A stretch of 20,371 bases of DNA from assembly GCA_034409055.1 (NCBI GenBank), contig DAOUMU010000425.1:1-20371 (forward strand). The letters run 5' to 3'. The notes beneath the pieces are model-generated. The model ran no database searches, had not been told where the DNA came from, and saw nothing but the letters and a program-made list of their open reading frames with translations. A program made the position numbers and the translations under genes. Position 1 is the stretch's first letter. The number at the start of each line of letters is the position of its first letter. The stretch comes from DAOUMU01 sp034409055 (lineage in GTDB: Bacteria; Chloroflexota; Anaerolineae; 4572-78; J111). Positions 14,009 through 20,371 of the stretch are shown here, one piece after another.

Positions 14009-14782
14009 ATGATTGTAGCTATATTGGGGATTGGTGAAGCTGGAGGCACGTTTGCGCGTGATTTAATTGCAGAAGGGGTTGTGGTGCGTGGCTGGGACCC
14101 TGAGCCGCGTGCGATTCCTGATGAACTGGACCTGGCTTCCAGCAACCCTGCCGCTGTAGTAGGGGTAGACATTGTTTTGAGTGTCAATTGGGCCTCGGTT
14201 TCAGTCGAAGTAGCCACCGAAGTTGCCCAGGTGCTCCAGCCTGATCAACTCTTCGCTGACTTGAATACGGCATCGCCACAAAACAAACGTGAGGTCGCGG
14301 CAATAATTGAGAAAACTGGTGCACAGTTCATTGACGGTGCGATAATGGCTCCCGTGCCACCAAAAGGGCTGCGAACGCCAGTATATGCGTCTGGCAGTGG
14401 TGCGGAGCTATTTGCGAAAAAGATGTCACCGCTCGGTATGCCGATCACTGTTTTAGACCGCGAGGCAGGCAGTGCCGCGACGCACAAGCTGGTGAGAAGT
14501 ATAATGTACAAAGGTGTCGCGGCTGTTGTAATGGAGTGTTTGGAAGCCGCGGAGACGCTCGGAATGAGCGATTATGCCCGGTTGCAGATGATGACAATTT
14601 TACAGGATGAATCGATGATTGACCGCTTTGTAAACGGCAGCAAAAAACATGCCAAGCGCAGAATGCACGAGATGGAGGCGGTTGTCGAACTGTTGGATTC
14701 GATTGGTGTTTCAGCCTTCACGAGCTGGGCCACTATAGAGAAATTGAAAGAGATTCAGGTGGTTAACAAGTCGGTAGATTAA
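14009..14782 (+). CDS. NAD(P)-dependent 6PGDH/3-hydroxyisobutyrate dehydrogenase-like oxidoreductase with DUF1932-type C-terminus
   Basis: The 257-aa product starts with a Rossmann motif (VAILGIGEAGGTFARDLIAEG), typical of the beta-hydroxyacid dehydrogenase superfamily, followed by FADLNTASPQNKREVA and FIDGAIMAPVP. The helical C-terminal half (THKLVRSIMYKGVAAVVMECLEAAETLGM) looks like the DUF1932 type rather than true 3-HIBADH; the conserved Lys in this region is the usual catalytic base. Such enzymes oxidise beta-hydroxy acids or reduce the matching semialdehydes; the exact substrate is open. ATG 14009 follows GGAGG at 13997-14001 with ideal spacing, so an upstream in-frame start at 13940 is rejected. 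It follows the SDR in the same direction. Confidence 0.88.
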   Translation: MIVAILGIGEAGGTFARDLIAEGVVVRGWDPEPRAIPDELDLASSNPAAVVGVDIVLSVNWASVSVEVATEVAQVLQPDQLFADLNTASPQNKREVAAIIEKTGAQFIDGAIMAPVPPKGLRTPVYASGSGAELFAKKMSPLGMPITVLDREAGSAATHKLVRSIMYKGVAAVVMECLEAAETLGMSDYARLQMMTILQDESMIDRFVNGSKKHAKRRMHEMEAVVELLDSIGVSAFTSWATIEKLKEIQVVNKSVD

Positions 14783-14950
14783 TCATATTGTTTGCTGATT
14801 CATTAAATAACGATTAGTCTTTGGTCAATTACCCATAATCGGTTAATTATAGTAATATGTGTGATTATCTTTGTTGAAAGCATGATCTTGCGAGCGATGC
14901 AAAGCACCGAAGGTAATCGCCCGTCTTACGAGCTGTGTAAATATTGAGAG

Positions 14951-16399
14951 ATGGTTGAAGCAATGACTCCCAAAGAACAAGAATTGATGACCAGTTTTCT
15001 GAAGCTGGTGATGGACTATCTTCAAAGCAACCCCTTAATAGAAGATGTACTTGTAGATTATCAAGATTATGAATCTTTAGAAAAGAAATTTGATACATTC
15101 ATTGGGCAGGAAGGGATTTTGGAAGAGGAATTACTGGCAAGCGTTCAATCATACATGAAATATTGCGTCCGAACGTTTCATCCTCAGTTTTGGGGGAAAT
15201 TATATGCAGGATACAACATCCCCGGTCTAATTGGAGAAATATTATCAAATGTCACCAACACGTCTATGGCGACATTTGTTGCATCCCCAGTTGCTACGTT
15301 AATTGAGAACGAGTTGATAAAGAAGATGACAGATATAGTCGGATTTATTGAAGGCGATGGAATATTCGTAACGGGCGGAACACAAGCGAATTTAGTTGCC
15401 GTACTGAGTGCAAGGAATACCTTTGATCCCAATATCAAGAAAACAGGTCTTGGAAAAGAGCAAGATTTGGTTCTATTCGTCTCGGATCAAGCGCATTATT
15501 CATTCATCAGCGCCGCGAATGTTTTGGGACTAGGAGTTGAAAATGTTGTTCGCGTAAAGTCCGATGAACTGGGTAGAATGGATGTTGAAGCGTTAGAAAC
15601 TGCTATTCAAACAGCAATTCAAAAAAGCAAGATACCTTTCTTTATCGGAGCGACCGCAGGAACAACCGTGCTGGGGGCCTTTGATCCTATCGAGAAGATC
15701 GCCAAAGTTGCTTCAAGATATAACCTGTGGCTCCATATAGATGGAGCCTTTGGCGGCTCCGCCTTGCTGAGTAGTCGCCATAAATCCTTGCTGGCAGGAA
15801 GTGAATTGGCCGATTCCTTTACCTGGGATACCCATAAGATGATGGGGGTCCCCCTTCCCTGCTCCGTAATACTTATGCGAAATCCTGGAATACTTTATGA
15901 TGCTTGTACAACGTCTGATGTTTCAACAGCTTCAAGTTATGTGTTTCATGATTTAGGAGGGATATCATACGATTTGGGGGAAAAATCACTCCAATGCACC
16001 CGAAAAGTCGATGCCCTTAAATTATGGTTTGCCTGGAAATACTACGGCGATGAAGGATATGAAAGAAGATTTAACCAGGTGTTTGATCTGGCCCAATATG
16101 CGGAACAAAAGATAAAGGAATCGCCGTATTTGGAATTAGTTTTCCCAAGACAATTTGTAAATTTGTGCTTTAGATATAAACCAACCAGGGAAGAAAACGT
16201 TCAGCAATTCAATAGGGTGTTGCAGAAACAGCTCATAGAGAGAGGCAAAGCTTACATAAATTACACACAAGTTAAGGGGTTAACGGTTCTCAGACTAAAT
16301 GTCATTAATCCAGACGTTGAAAAAGAGGATATTGATACTCTGCTTGATTGTGTGGTAGAGGTAGGCCAGGAACAAGAGAGAGATAAAATTAAACATTAG
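14951..16399 (+). CDS. PLP-dependent group II amino-acid decarboxylase
   Basis: The 482-aa product belongs to the group II decarboxylases (glutamate/sulfinoalanine/aromatic-amino-acid/diaminobutyrate type). Landmarks are HPQFWGKLYAGYNIPGLIGE near residue 78, ATFVASPVATLIE, the glycine-rich FVTGGTQANLVA, HIDGAFGG with Asp264 for the PLP ring nitrogen, and DTHKMM with Lys296 as the Schiff-base lysine. It releases CO2 from an amino acid to give an amine; I cannot decide the substrate. The gene is distinctly AT-rich, with many AAA, ATT, GAA and TTA codons, unlike both flanks, and the 168 bp before it are AT-rich too, which suggests transfer. The ATG at 14951 has only a poor ribosome site; ATG 14963 is the alternative. 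It converges with the permease gene, leaving a 98-bp gap. Confidence 0.9.
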   Translation: MVEAMTPKEQELMTSFLKLVMDYLQSNPLIEDVLVDYQDYESLEKKFDTFIGQEGILEEELLASVQSYMKYCVRTFHPQFWGKLYAGYNIPGLIGEILSNVTNTSMATFVASPVATLIENELIKKMTDIVGFIEGDGIFVTGGTQANLVAVLSARNTFDPNIKKTGLGKEQDLVLFVSDQAHYSFISAANVLGLGVENVVRVKSDELGRMDVEALETAIQTAIQKSKIPFFIGATAGTTVLGAFDPIEKIAKVASRYNLWLHIDGAFGGSALLSSRHKSLLAGSELADSFTWDTHKMMGVPLPCSVILMRNPGILYDACTTSDVSTASSYVFHDLGGISYDLGEKSLQCTRKVDALKLWFAWKYYGDEGYERRFNQVFDLAQYAEQKIKESPYLELVFPRQFVNLCFRYKPTREENVQQFNRVLQKQLIERGKAYINYTQVKGLTVLRLNVINPDVEKEDIDTLLDCVVEVGQEQERDKIKH

Positions 16400-16497
16400 A
16401 ACATTTCTGTTTGAAATAGATTGTTTGGTGGTTAAGCAACCTATTGCTGGCAACAGTATCTATTAGGCCTTTGCAGTGGCACTGAAAGAAACTGAGT

Positions 16498-18306
16498 TCA
16501 GGCCAAGTCATAGACAACTGCTAACATAAGGATAATTACCACCGTCTGGACGATAAATATCGGCAAGCCGTTGACAATGACATCACGCATTGTATACTGT
16601 CCCGGTTCGCGCACCAGCAAATTGACCCCGTCCGTAAATGGGGTAACAAAGGCGGCCATTACGGCAAAGGCTATCGTAATTGCAAACGGCTCAGCGAGGG
16701 TGCCTTGGGCCACGGCCAGGTTGATCGCAATTGGCATCATCAAAGCTGCGACAACTGAATTGGAGACAACTTGGGTGATCAGCGCCGTAATTGCATACAA
16801 GATCACCAGCGAGCCCAGCACGCCTACTTCCTGACCGACGCCCAAAATCAGTTCAGCGATTAGGGCCGCCGCACCGGTCTTTTCCAGTGCAGCGGCCAGC
16901 GGTAACATTCCTCCAATCAGCACAATGAGGCGCAAATTGATGCTTCGATAAGCCCGCTCGATGGAGATACAACCTGTCAAGATCAGGGCGACGACCGCTG
17001 TAAGACTGGCCGTAGCCAGTGTGAGCAAGTCTGCTACTACTGCAACCAGCATCAAGCCCAGAATAATGAGGGCTATTCCTGCTTTGCCGGTAACCAATTC
17101 GCCCGGTTGAGGTCCAAGATCGGTCATGAATACCAGGCTAAGATCTTTTCCCACCTTGTGTACACGCTTATGCGGCCCCTGTACCAGAAGAGTATCACCA
17201 GCGCTCAGTACCAACTCGGCCAAATTCTTGCGGATGGCCTTACCCTGCCGCTGGACGGCGAGAATGTTTAGACCGTATCGTGCCCGAAAATCAATATCGG
17301 CCAGGCTGCGACCGACTAGCGGAGAGCGAATTGGAACAATGACCTCAGCCAATTGTAGAAGTCTTTGTTCTGCTCCGCTAAACTCACTGAGTTGGGCAGC
17401 TCCTTTGACTTCCAGATTATGATGCGCTGCCGCTTGCAAAACGCGGCCATATTCTCCGGTAACAATAAGGAGATCATCCTGCTCTAAGACCCACTCCGAA
17501 TCAGCGGTTCTTAGCTGCCCATTTTTTGGCCGAACGGCAATCAAATTAAGATCGAATTTTGTGCTCAGATCACATTCACTAAGTTTGGTCGCATATAGAT
17601 CAGAGATAGAACGCACTCGAAGACGGTAAAGCAGTTTGTCCAGTTTATAATCCTGCTGAACTTCGTCCAGGGAAGGTGGTTCCGGCTCGCTCTTGAAATC
17701 TTGCCTCAAGAGTCGTCGTCCAGGTAATAAATACCAGGCCATTGTGACCCCGACCGAGGCTATGGCATAAGGAGTAAGGTCAAACAGCCCTAATGGTTCA
17801 TACGCGGCGGCTAAGATGTCACTCACTACTATGTTGCTTGGCGTTCCAATTAAGGTAAGCTGGCTGCCAACCGTAGCTACCGTGGCCAAGGGGAGCAACA
17901 TCCGGGACGGGGCAATGCCAGTACGTCGACTAATATGCAGAATGGCCGGCATAAGCAACGCCACCACAATCAATGCTCCCAACACCGACGTTAACAGAGC
18001 TGCTATCAGCATAACCATAAGCAGAATTATGACTTCACCGCGGGTACTGAACCGCAAAATCTGATTAGCAATGATTATGGTCACCCCGGTTTCGTAGAGA
18101 GCCGCCCCCAGTACAAGAATGCTGGCAACGACAATGATAACAGGTTGACCAAATGCGCTAAAGGCTTCAACGGGCGTTAGGATACCACTCAAAATAAGTA
18201 ACAACATAACCAGTACTGCAACCAGGTCGGATCTGAGACGCTGGCTCGCCATCATCAGAAGTGTGGCAATAAGTAGGATGATGCTGAATAGGCTCTGTGG
18301 CGACAT
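16498..18306 (-). CDS. SLC13/DASS-type anion permease with two RCK_C domains
   Basis: The 602-aa product is an inner-membrane transporter of the divalent-anion:Na+ symporter type. An N-terminal membrane half of about 200 residues includes TLIGTPSNIVVSD. A soluble middle section holds two TrkA-C (RCK_C) domains, roughly 230-305 (ending WVLEQDDLLIVTGEYGRV) and 325-400 (ending LSAGDTLLVQGPHKRV). The second membrane half of about 190 residues includes SNSVVAALMMPIAI and TPFTDGVNLL. TPSN and SNSV fit the substrate/Na-binding loops of the family. Members move sulfate, dicarboxylates or tricarboxylates, and RCK_C domains probably gate the activity. The start codon is preceded by a weak AGAAGAT. With Ldh and aromatic-acid genes nearby, a di- or tricarboxylate substrate is plausible, but sulfate cannot be excluded. 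Confidence 0.9.
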   Translation of the reverse strand: MSPQSLFSIILLIATLLMMASQRLRSDLVAVLVMLLLILSGILTPVEAFSAFGQPVIIVVASILVLGAALYETGVTIIIANQILRFSTRGEVIILLMVMLIAALLTSVLGALIVVALLMPAILHISRRTGIAPSRMLLPLATVATVGSQLTLIGTPSNIVVSDILAAAYEPLGLFDLTPYAIASVGVTMAWYLLPGRRLLRQDFKSEPEPPSLDEVQQDYKLDKLLYRLRVRSISDLYATKLSECDLSTKFDLNLIAVRPKNGQLRTADSEWVLEQDDLLIVTGEYGRVLQAAAHHNLEVKGAAQLSEFSGAEQRLLQLAEVIVPIRSPLVGRSLADIDFRARYGLNILAVQRQGKAIRKNLAELVLSAGDTLLVQGPHKRVHKVGKDLSLVFMTDLGPQPGELVTGKAGIALIILGLMLVAVVADLLTLATASLTAVVALILTGCISIERAYRSINLRLIVLIGGMLPLAAALEKTGAAALIAELILGVGQEVGVLGSLVILYAITALITQVVSNSVVAALMMPIAINLAVAQGTLAEPFAITIAFAVMAAFVTPFTDGVNLLVREPGQYTMRDVIVNGLPIFIVQTVVIILMLAVVYDLA

Positions 18307-18424
18307 AATTTAGATCTTCTGACCCTCTGATATTACTATCCCAGGATGTGTTTCAATCCAGTTGAACCGGCTTACTTCTACCAAAAATGGACGATCGGCA
18401 GGGTGCGTCCCCATATTATAAACA

Positions 18425-18457
18425 ATACCCGACAGGTCTGGCGAATCTGTCGGGTAT
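18425..18457 (-). terminator. Perfect hairpin upstream of the permease, possible minus-strand terminator
   Basis: ATACCCGACAG (18425-18435) and CTGTCGGGTAT (18447-18457) form an 11-bp perfect stem with an 11-nt loop. Read on the minus strand the stem is followed by TGTTTATAAT, which is weakly T-rich and also holds a TATAAT that could be a -10 box for the permease. It may end transcription from the small gene upstream or act in the permease leader. Confidence 0.5.
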
Positions 18458-18594
18458 CTGCCTTTCGAGCTGCTGCCGGCAGGTAAGATTAACGGTACTC
18501 ACTCTTACATATTTTCTTGGGAAGACAAAACGACTCAGATAACCTCTCAAGAAAAAAGAGAGGGGAAAGCCATGCACTGGATTGATTTCTGTCT

Positions 18595-18795
18595 CTACCT
18601 GCTGTCGGAGAGACCATCCTTTGTGGCCTCAATCTGCTTTATCTCCGACATATGCCACCGGTCACACTCGGAACAACGCCACCACAGAGCTAGGCCCTTA
18701 GCGGTGGAATGAATGGTCACCTGCCCGCCGGTGCCCCGATGGCCGGTACGGGGACAAAATATCAACTCTCTAATAAAATATTCCTGAATGCTCAT
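18595..18795 (-). CDS. Small zinc-ribbon-like hypothetical protein
   Basis: A 66-residue frame with an ATG start. It carries Cys14-Pro-x-Thr-Gly-His19 and, after 21 residues, Cys41-x2-Cys44-x2-Trp-His48. This C-P-x-T-G ... C-x2-C-x2-W-H arrangement resembles small zinc-ribbon proteins of unknown function that I recall from other bacteria, and three Cys plus a His could hold one zinc. The upstream ribosome site is weak. It stands alone, about 130 bp downstream of the Ldh gene on the same strand, with hairpins on both sides. I do not recognise a specific function. Confidence 0.5.
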   Translation of the reverse strand: MSIQEYFIRELIFCPRTGHRGTGGQVTIHSTAKGLALWWRCSECDRWHMSEIKQIEATKDGLSDSR

Positions 18796-18866
18796 TCACG
18801 GCAAATCTTTCAGTCAGTGCAACTATTCAGGTGACTGGCACTATTACCAGCTATTTCAGAGAGGCG

Positions 18867-18908
18867 GCTCTTCACTCCGCTTTGCTTCGTTCAGAGTGAT
18901 ATAAGAGC
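18867..18908. repeat. Interrupted palindrome of a dispersed-repeat type
   Basis: GCTCTT (18867-18872) and CACTC (18873-18877) pair with GAGTG (18894-18898) and AAGAGC (18903-18908), leaving ATAT bulged on one side. The middle, CCGCTTTGCTTCGTTCA, resembles widespread intergenic palindromes with the look CACTTCGCTTCGTTCAGAGTG. It lies 17 bp past the stop of the minus-strand Ldh gene and may serve as its 3'-end structure. Confidence 0.55.
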
Positions 18909-18925
18909 AAAATCTCGTTGTAGTA

Positions 18926-19987
18926 CTAAGATGATGGCCAAGCCACCGCGCCCCCAAGCTCAGAAGCCAGGGTTTGGATTTGTTCTAGCACTTTGACCGG
19001 CATAGGAATGCCCGCCTCTTTGCCCTCGCGCCACTTGAGCCACTCGATCTCTCCGGGGAGAAAAATGCGATCTACGCCCTGAGCGCGAGGAGAGTTGCGG
19101 ATTTCACCGATGAGGGACTGCATATCCTGCACGTAGTCGGCCCAGTCGGCAAACGCGGTGATGTCCATCGCTTGCATCACGAAACCGACCGATGCCTGGC
19201 GGCTCATATCGTGGACAGAAGGCAGATGTACGCCGTAGTCCGATCCGGTCAACACGCCGGCCAAGATATCCACCACGAGCGACAGGCCGTAGCCTTTCGG
19301 CCCGCCGATAGGGAGCAAAGTCCCTTTTAGAGCAGCTTCTGGGTCTTCGGTGGGGCGACCATCGGCATCCAAGGCCCAGCCCAGGGGAATCCGGTCGCCT
19401 TTGCTGGCTGCCAAACGGATCTTTCCTCTGGCCGCTATGGACGAAGCCATGTCCAGCACAATGTCCACATCTTGGCCCGTTGGAATCGCTACACAAATCG
19501 GGTTTGTGCCAAGCACAGCCGTGGTTCCGCCCCAGGCCGCCATGCTGGGCGCTGCGTTTGTAGCAACCATCCCTATCATCTTATGGGGCAAGGCCATCAT
19601 AGCATAGTACGCCGCAATTCCAAAATGATTCGTGTTTCGCACAGCAGCAATACCCACGCCATGTTTCTTGGCCCGCTCGATAGCATTGTTCATAGCGTGG
19701 ATACCGGCCACCTGCCCAAAGCCCCCCTGGGCATCCAGCAGAACCGTGGCCCCACGCTCTTGCACAACCTTGAGTTCCGTGGCAGCCGTCATCAATCCAG
19801 CCTGGACCCGATGGACGTAAGCAGGCAGGCGAAGCATTCCATGCGATCCCACGCCACGGAGATCACCCTCGACCACAACCTCTGCGATCATCTTGGCCTG
19901 GTCTGGCGGTACACCAATCTTCGCTAATATTTGCACACAGGCTTCAATAAGAACATCTGCGGCAACAAGAACCATATTCTGTTCCAT
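18926..19987 (-). CDS. Ldh-family (malate/L-lactate/sulfolactate type) NAD(P)-dependent dehydrogenase
   Basis: The 353-aa product matches the Ldh_2 family, unrelated to classical Rossmann malate dehydrogenases. Visible motifs are GDLRGVGSHGMLRLPAYV with His49, AVRNTNHFGIAAYY carrying the catalytic His, AVLGTNPICVAIPT, and GGPKGYGLSLVVDILAGVLTG. The length fits (340-360). Members oxidise 2-hydroxy acids or reduce 2-oxo acids (malate, lactate, ureidoglycolate, sulfolactate, 2,3-diketogulonate). The ATG at 19987 is preceded by a GGAAAGG that is rather far away; ATG at 19975 is an alternative. An IclR-type regulator gene ends 160 bp upstream on the same strand, a usual pairing for a regulated catabolic dehydrogenase. 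The substrate is unknown. Confidence 0.92.
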   Translation of the reverse strand: MEQNMVLVAADVLIEACVQILAKIGVPPDQAKMIAEVVVEGDLRGVGSHGMLRLPAYVHRVQAGLMTAATELKVVQERGATVLLDAQGGFGQVAGIHAMNNAIERAKKHGVGIAAVRNTNHFGIAAYYAMMALPHKMIGMVATNAAPSMAAWGGTTAVLGTNPICVAIPTGQDVDIVLDMASSIAARGKIRLAASKGDRIPLGWALDADGRPTEDPEAALKGTLLPIGGPKGYGLSLVVDILAGVLTGSDYGVHLPSVHDMSRQASVGFVMQAMDITAFADWADYVQDMQSLIGEIRNSPRAQGVDRIFLPGEIEWLKWREGKEAGIPMPVKVLEQIQTLASELGGAVAWPSS

Positions 19988-20147
19988 AAAACAAATTATT
20001 ACCTTTCCTTTTTTCTATGAATCCTATCCAAGGAAATGGTCCCACGCCTGCCGCAAGTGCCTGCGGTGGGTGCCTTCAGTTCTTCCAACGCAGCCTGTGC
20101 TGGTTTTAAACTTGGATGGAGGCTTGTGGAATATCCTCTGCCAAGAT

Positions 20148-20371
20148 TTATCCTGGCCTGGCCTGCGCCGAGATAGTATTGGCAGCTTCCATCAATGCTT
20201 GAACAATTTCGGGAATACGGGCCACTGTGAGCCGGTTCGTAGGGCCAGGCATACTCATTTGGGCAACCACGTTTCCTTCAATATCTCGGATAGGAACAGC
20301 AACAGCCCGGATGCCCTCCTCGAATTCCTCTTCATCGAGACCGTACCCTCGCTGCCGGATAACTTCCAACT
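20148..20371 (-). CDS. IclR-family transcriptional regulator, C-terminal fragment cut by the window edge
   Basis: The last 74 or so residues of an IclR-type regulator are seen; the gene continues beyond the right edge. RQRGYGLDEEEFEEGIRAVA followed by VPIRDIEGNVVAQMSMPGP is the hallmark of the IclR effector-binding domain, with the acidic DEEEFEEG segment in its usual place. The N-terminal helix-turn-helix lies outside the window. IclR proteins control catabolic genes, often for aromatic or sugar acids, so it may govern the adjacent Ldh gene and perhaps more of this region. Confidence 0.88.
   Translation of the reverse strand, partial: LEVIRQRGYGLDEEEFEEGIRAVAVPIRDIEGNVVAQMSMPGPTNRLTVARIPEIVQALMEAANTISAQARPG

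Noticed and set aside
20041..20070. Hairpin CCGCA/TGCGG with outer CCCA/TGGG
   Set aside because: The stem is short with a one-sided 6-nt bulge and there is no T-run on either strand, so a terminator call after the IclR gene is not supported.
1..20371. tRNA, rRNA or cobalamin riboswitch
   Set aside because: I looked for cloverleaf-like sequence and for a B12-box ahead of the RdhA-like gene and saw none by eye; a covariance-model search would be decisive.

Overview
The window looks like a catabolic accessory region of a Chloroflexota-type bacterium, probably from an environmental genome. The clearest pointers are a lipoprotein solute-binding protein whose signal peptide is followed by a long Val/Glu/Lys-rich linker (EKEVEKEVEVVV...TATP), a style very common in Chloroflexota, and short 7-bp tandem repeats in an intergenic spacer of a kind often seen in that phylum. 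Most genes are moderately GC-rich and use ATG with GGAGG-type ribosome sites. One gene, a PLP decarboxylase, is clearly AT-rich. The phylum call is an inference; there is no rRNA or marker gene here.

Layout, left to right (+ strand unless stated). 2-112 is the tail of a truncated gene, possibly a transposase. 190-1155 is a creatininase-family hydrolase, followed by a strong hairpin terminator. 1302-3248 is a tungsten/molybdenum aldehyde:ferredoxin oxidoreductase-family enzyme with a MoaD/ThiS-like protein. A roughly 550-bp gene-free leader holds inverted repeats, then comes an orphan branched-chain-amino-acid-type binding lipoprotein (3803-5182). After a 15-bp perfect hairpin comes a tight operon, 5345-9204. 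It holds a cytoplasmic reductive-dehalogenase-like corrinoid/iron-sulfur protein, a GalB-like PIG-L hydratase, a GalC/RraA-like aldolase, a VOC-type extradiol dioxygenase and a CHMI-family tautomerase. A UxaE-type uronate epimerase (9337-10827) follows. Next is a 131-bp element with terminal inverted repeats and 8-bp direct repeats (10917-11063), then a secreted tannase/feruloyl esterase (11165-12727) with a textbook terminator. A decayed alpha/beta-hydrolase remnant (12902-13154) precedes an SDR (13172-13921) and a 6PGDH/3-HIBADH-like dehydrogenase (14009-14782). The AT-rich PLP decarboxylase (14951-16399) ends the plus-strand series. On the minus strand lie an SLC13-type permease with RCK_C domains, a 66-aa zinc-ribbon-like protein, an Ldh-family dehydrogenase and the C-terminal part of an IclR regulator cut by the window edge.

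How the parts may work together (inference): the tannase could release gallate or hydroxycinnamates outside the cell. The dioxygenase, tautomerase, hydratase and aldolase could form a complete but non-canonical gallate or protocatechuate meta-cleavage route to pyruvate and oxaloacetate. The RdhA-like protein, translationally coupled to galB, is the most interesting part: it suggests a B12-dependent reductive step (dehalogenation or another substituent removal) just before oxygenative ring cleavage. The dehydrogenases, epimerase, permease, Ldh and IclR genes suit a region for sugar-acid and aromatic-acid use.
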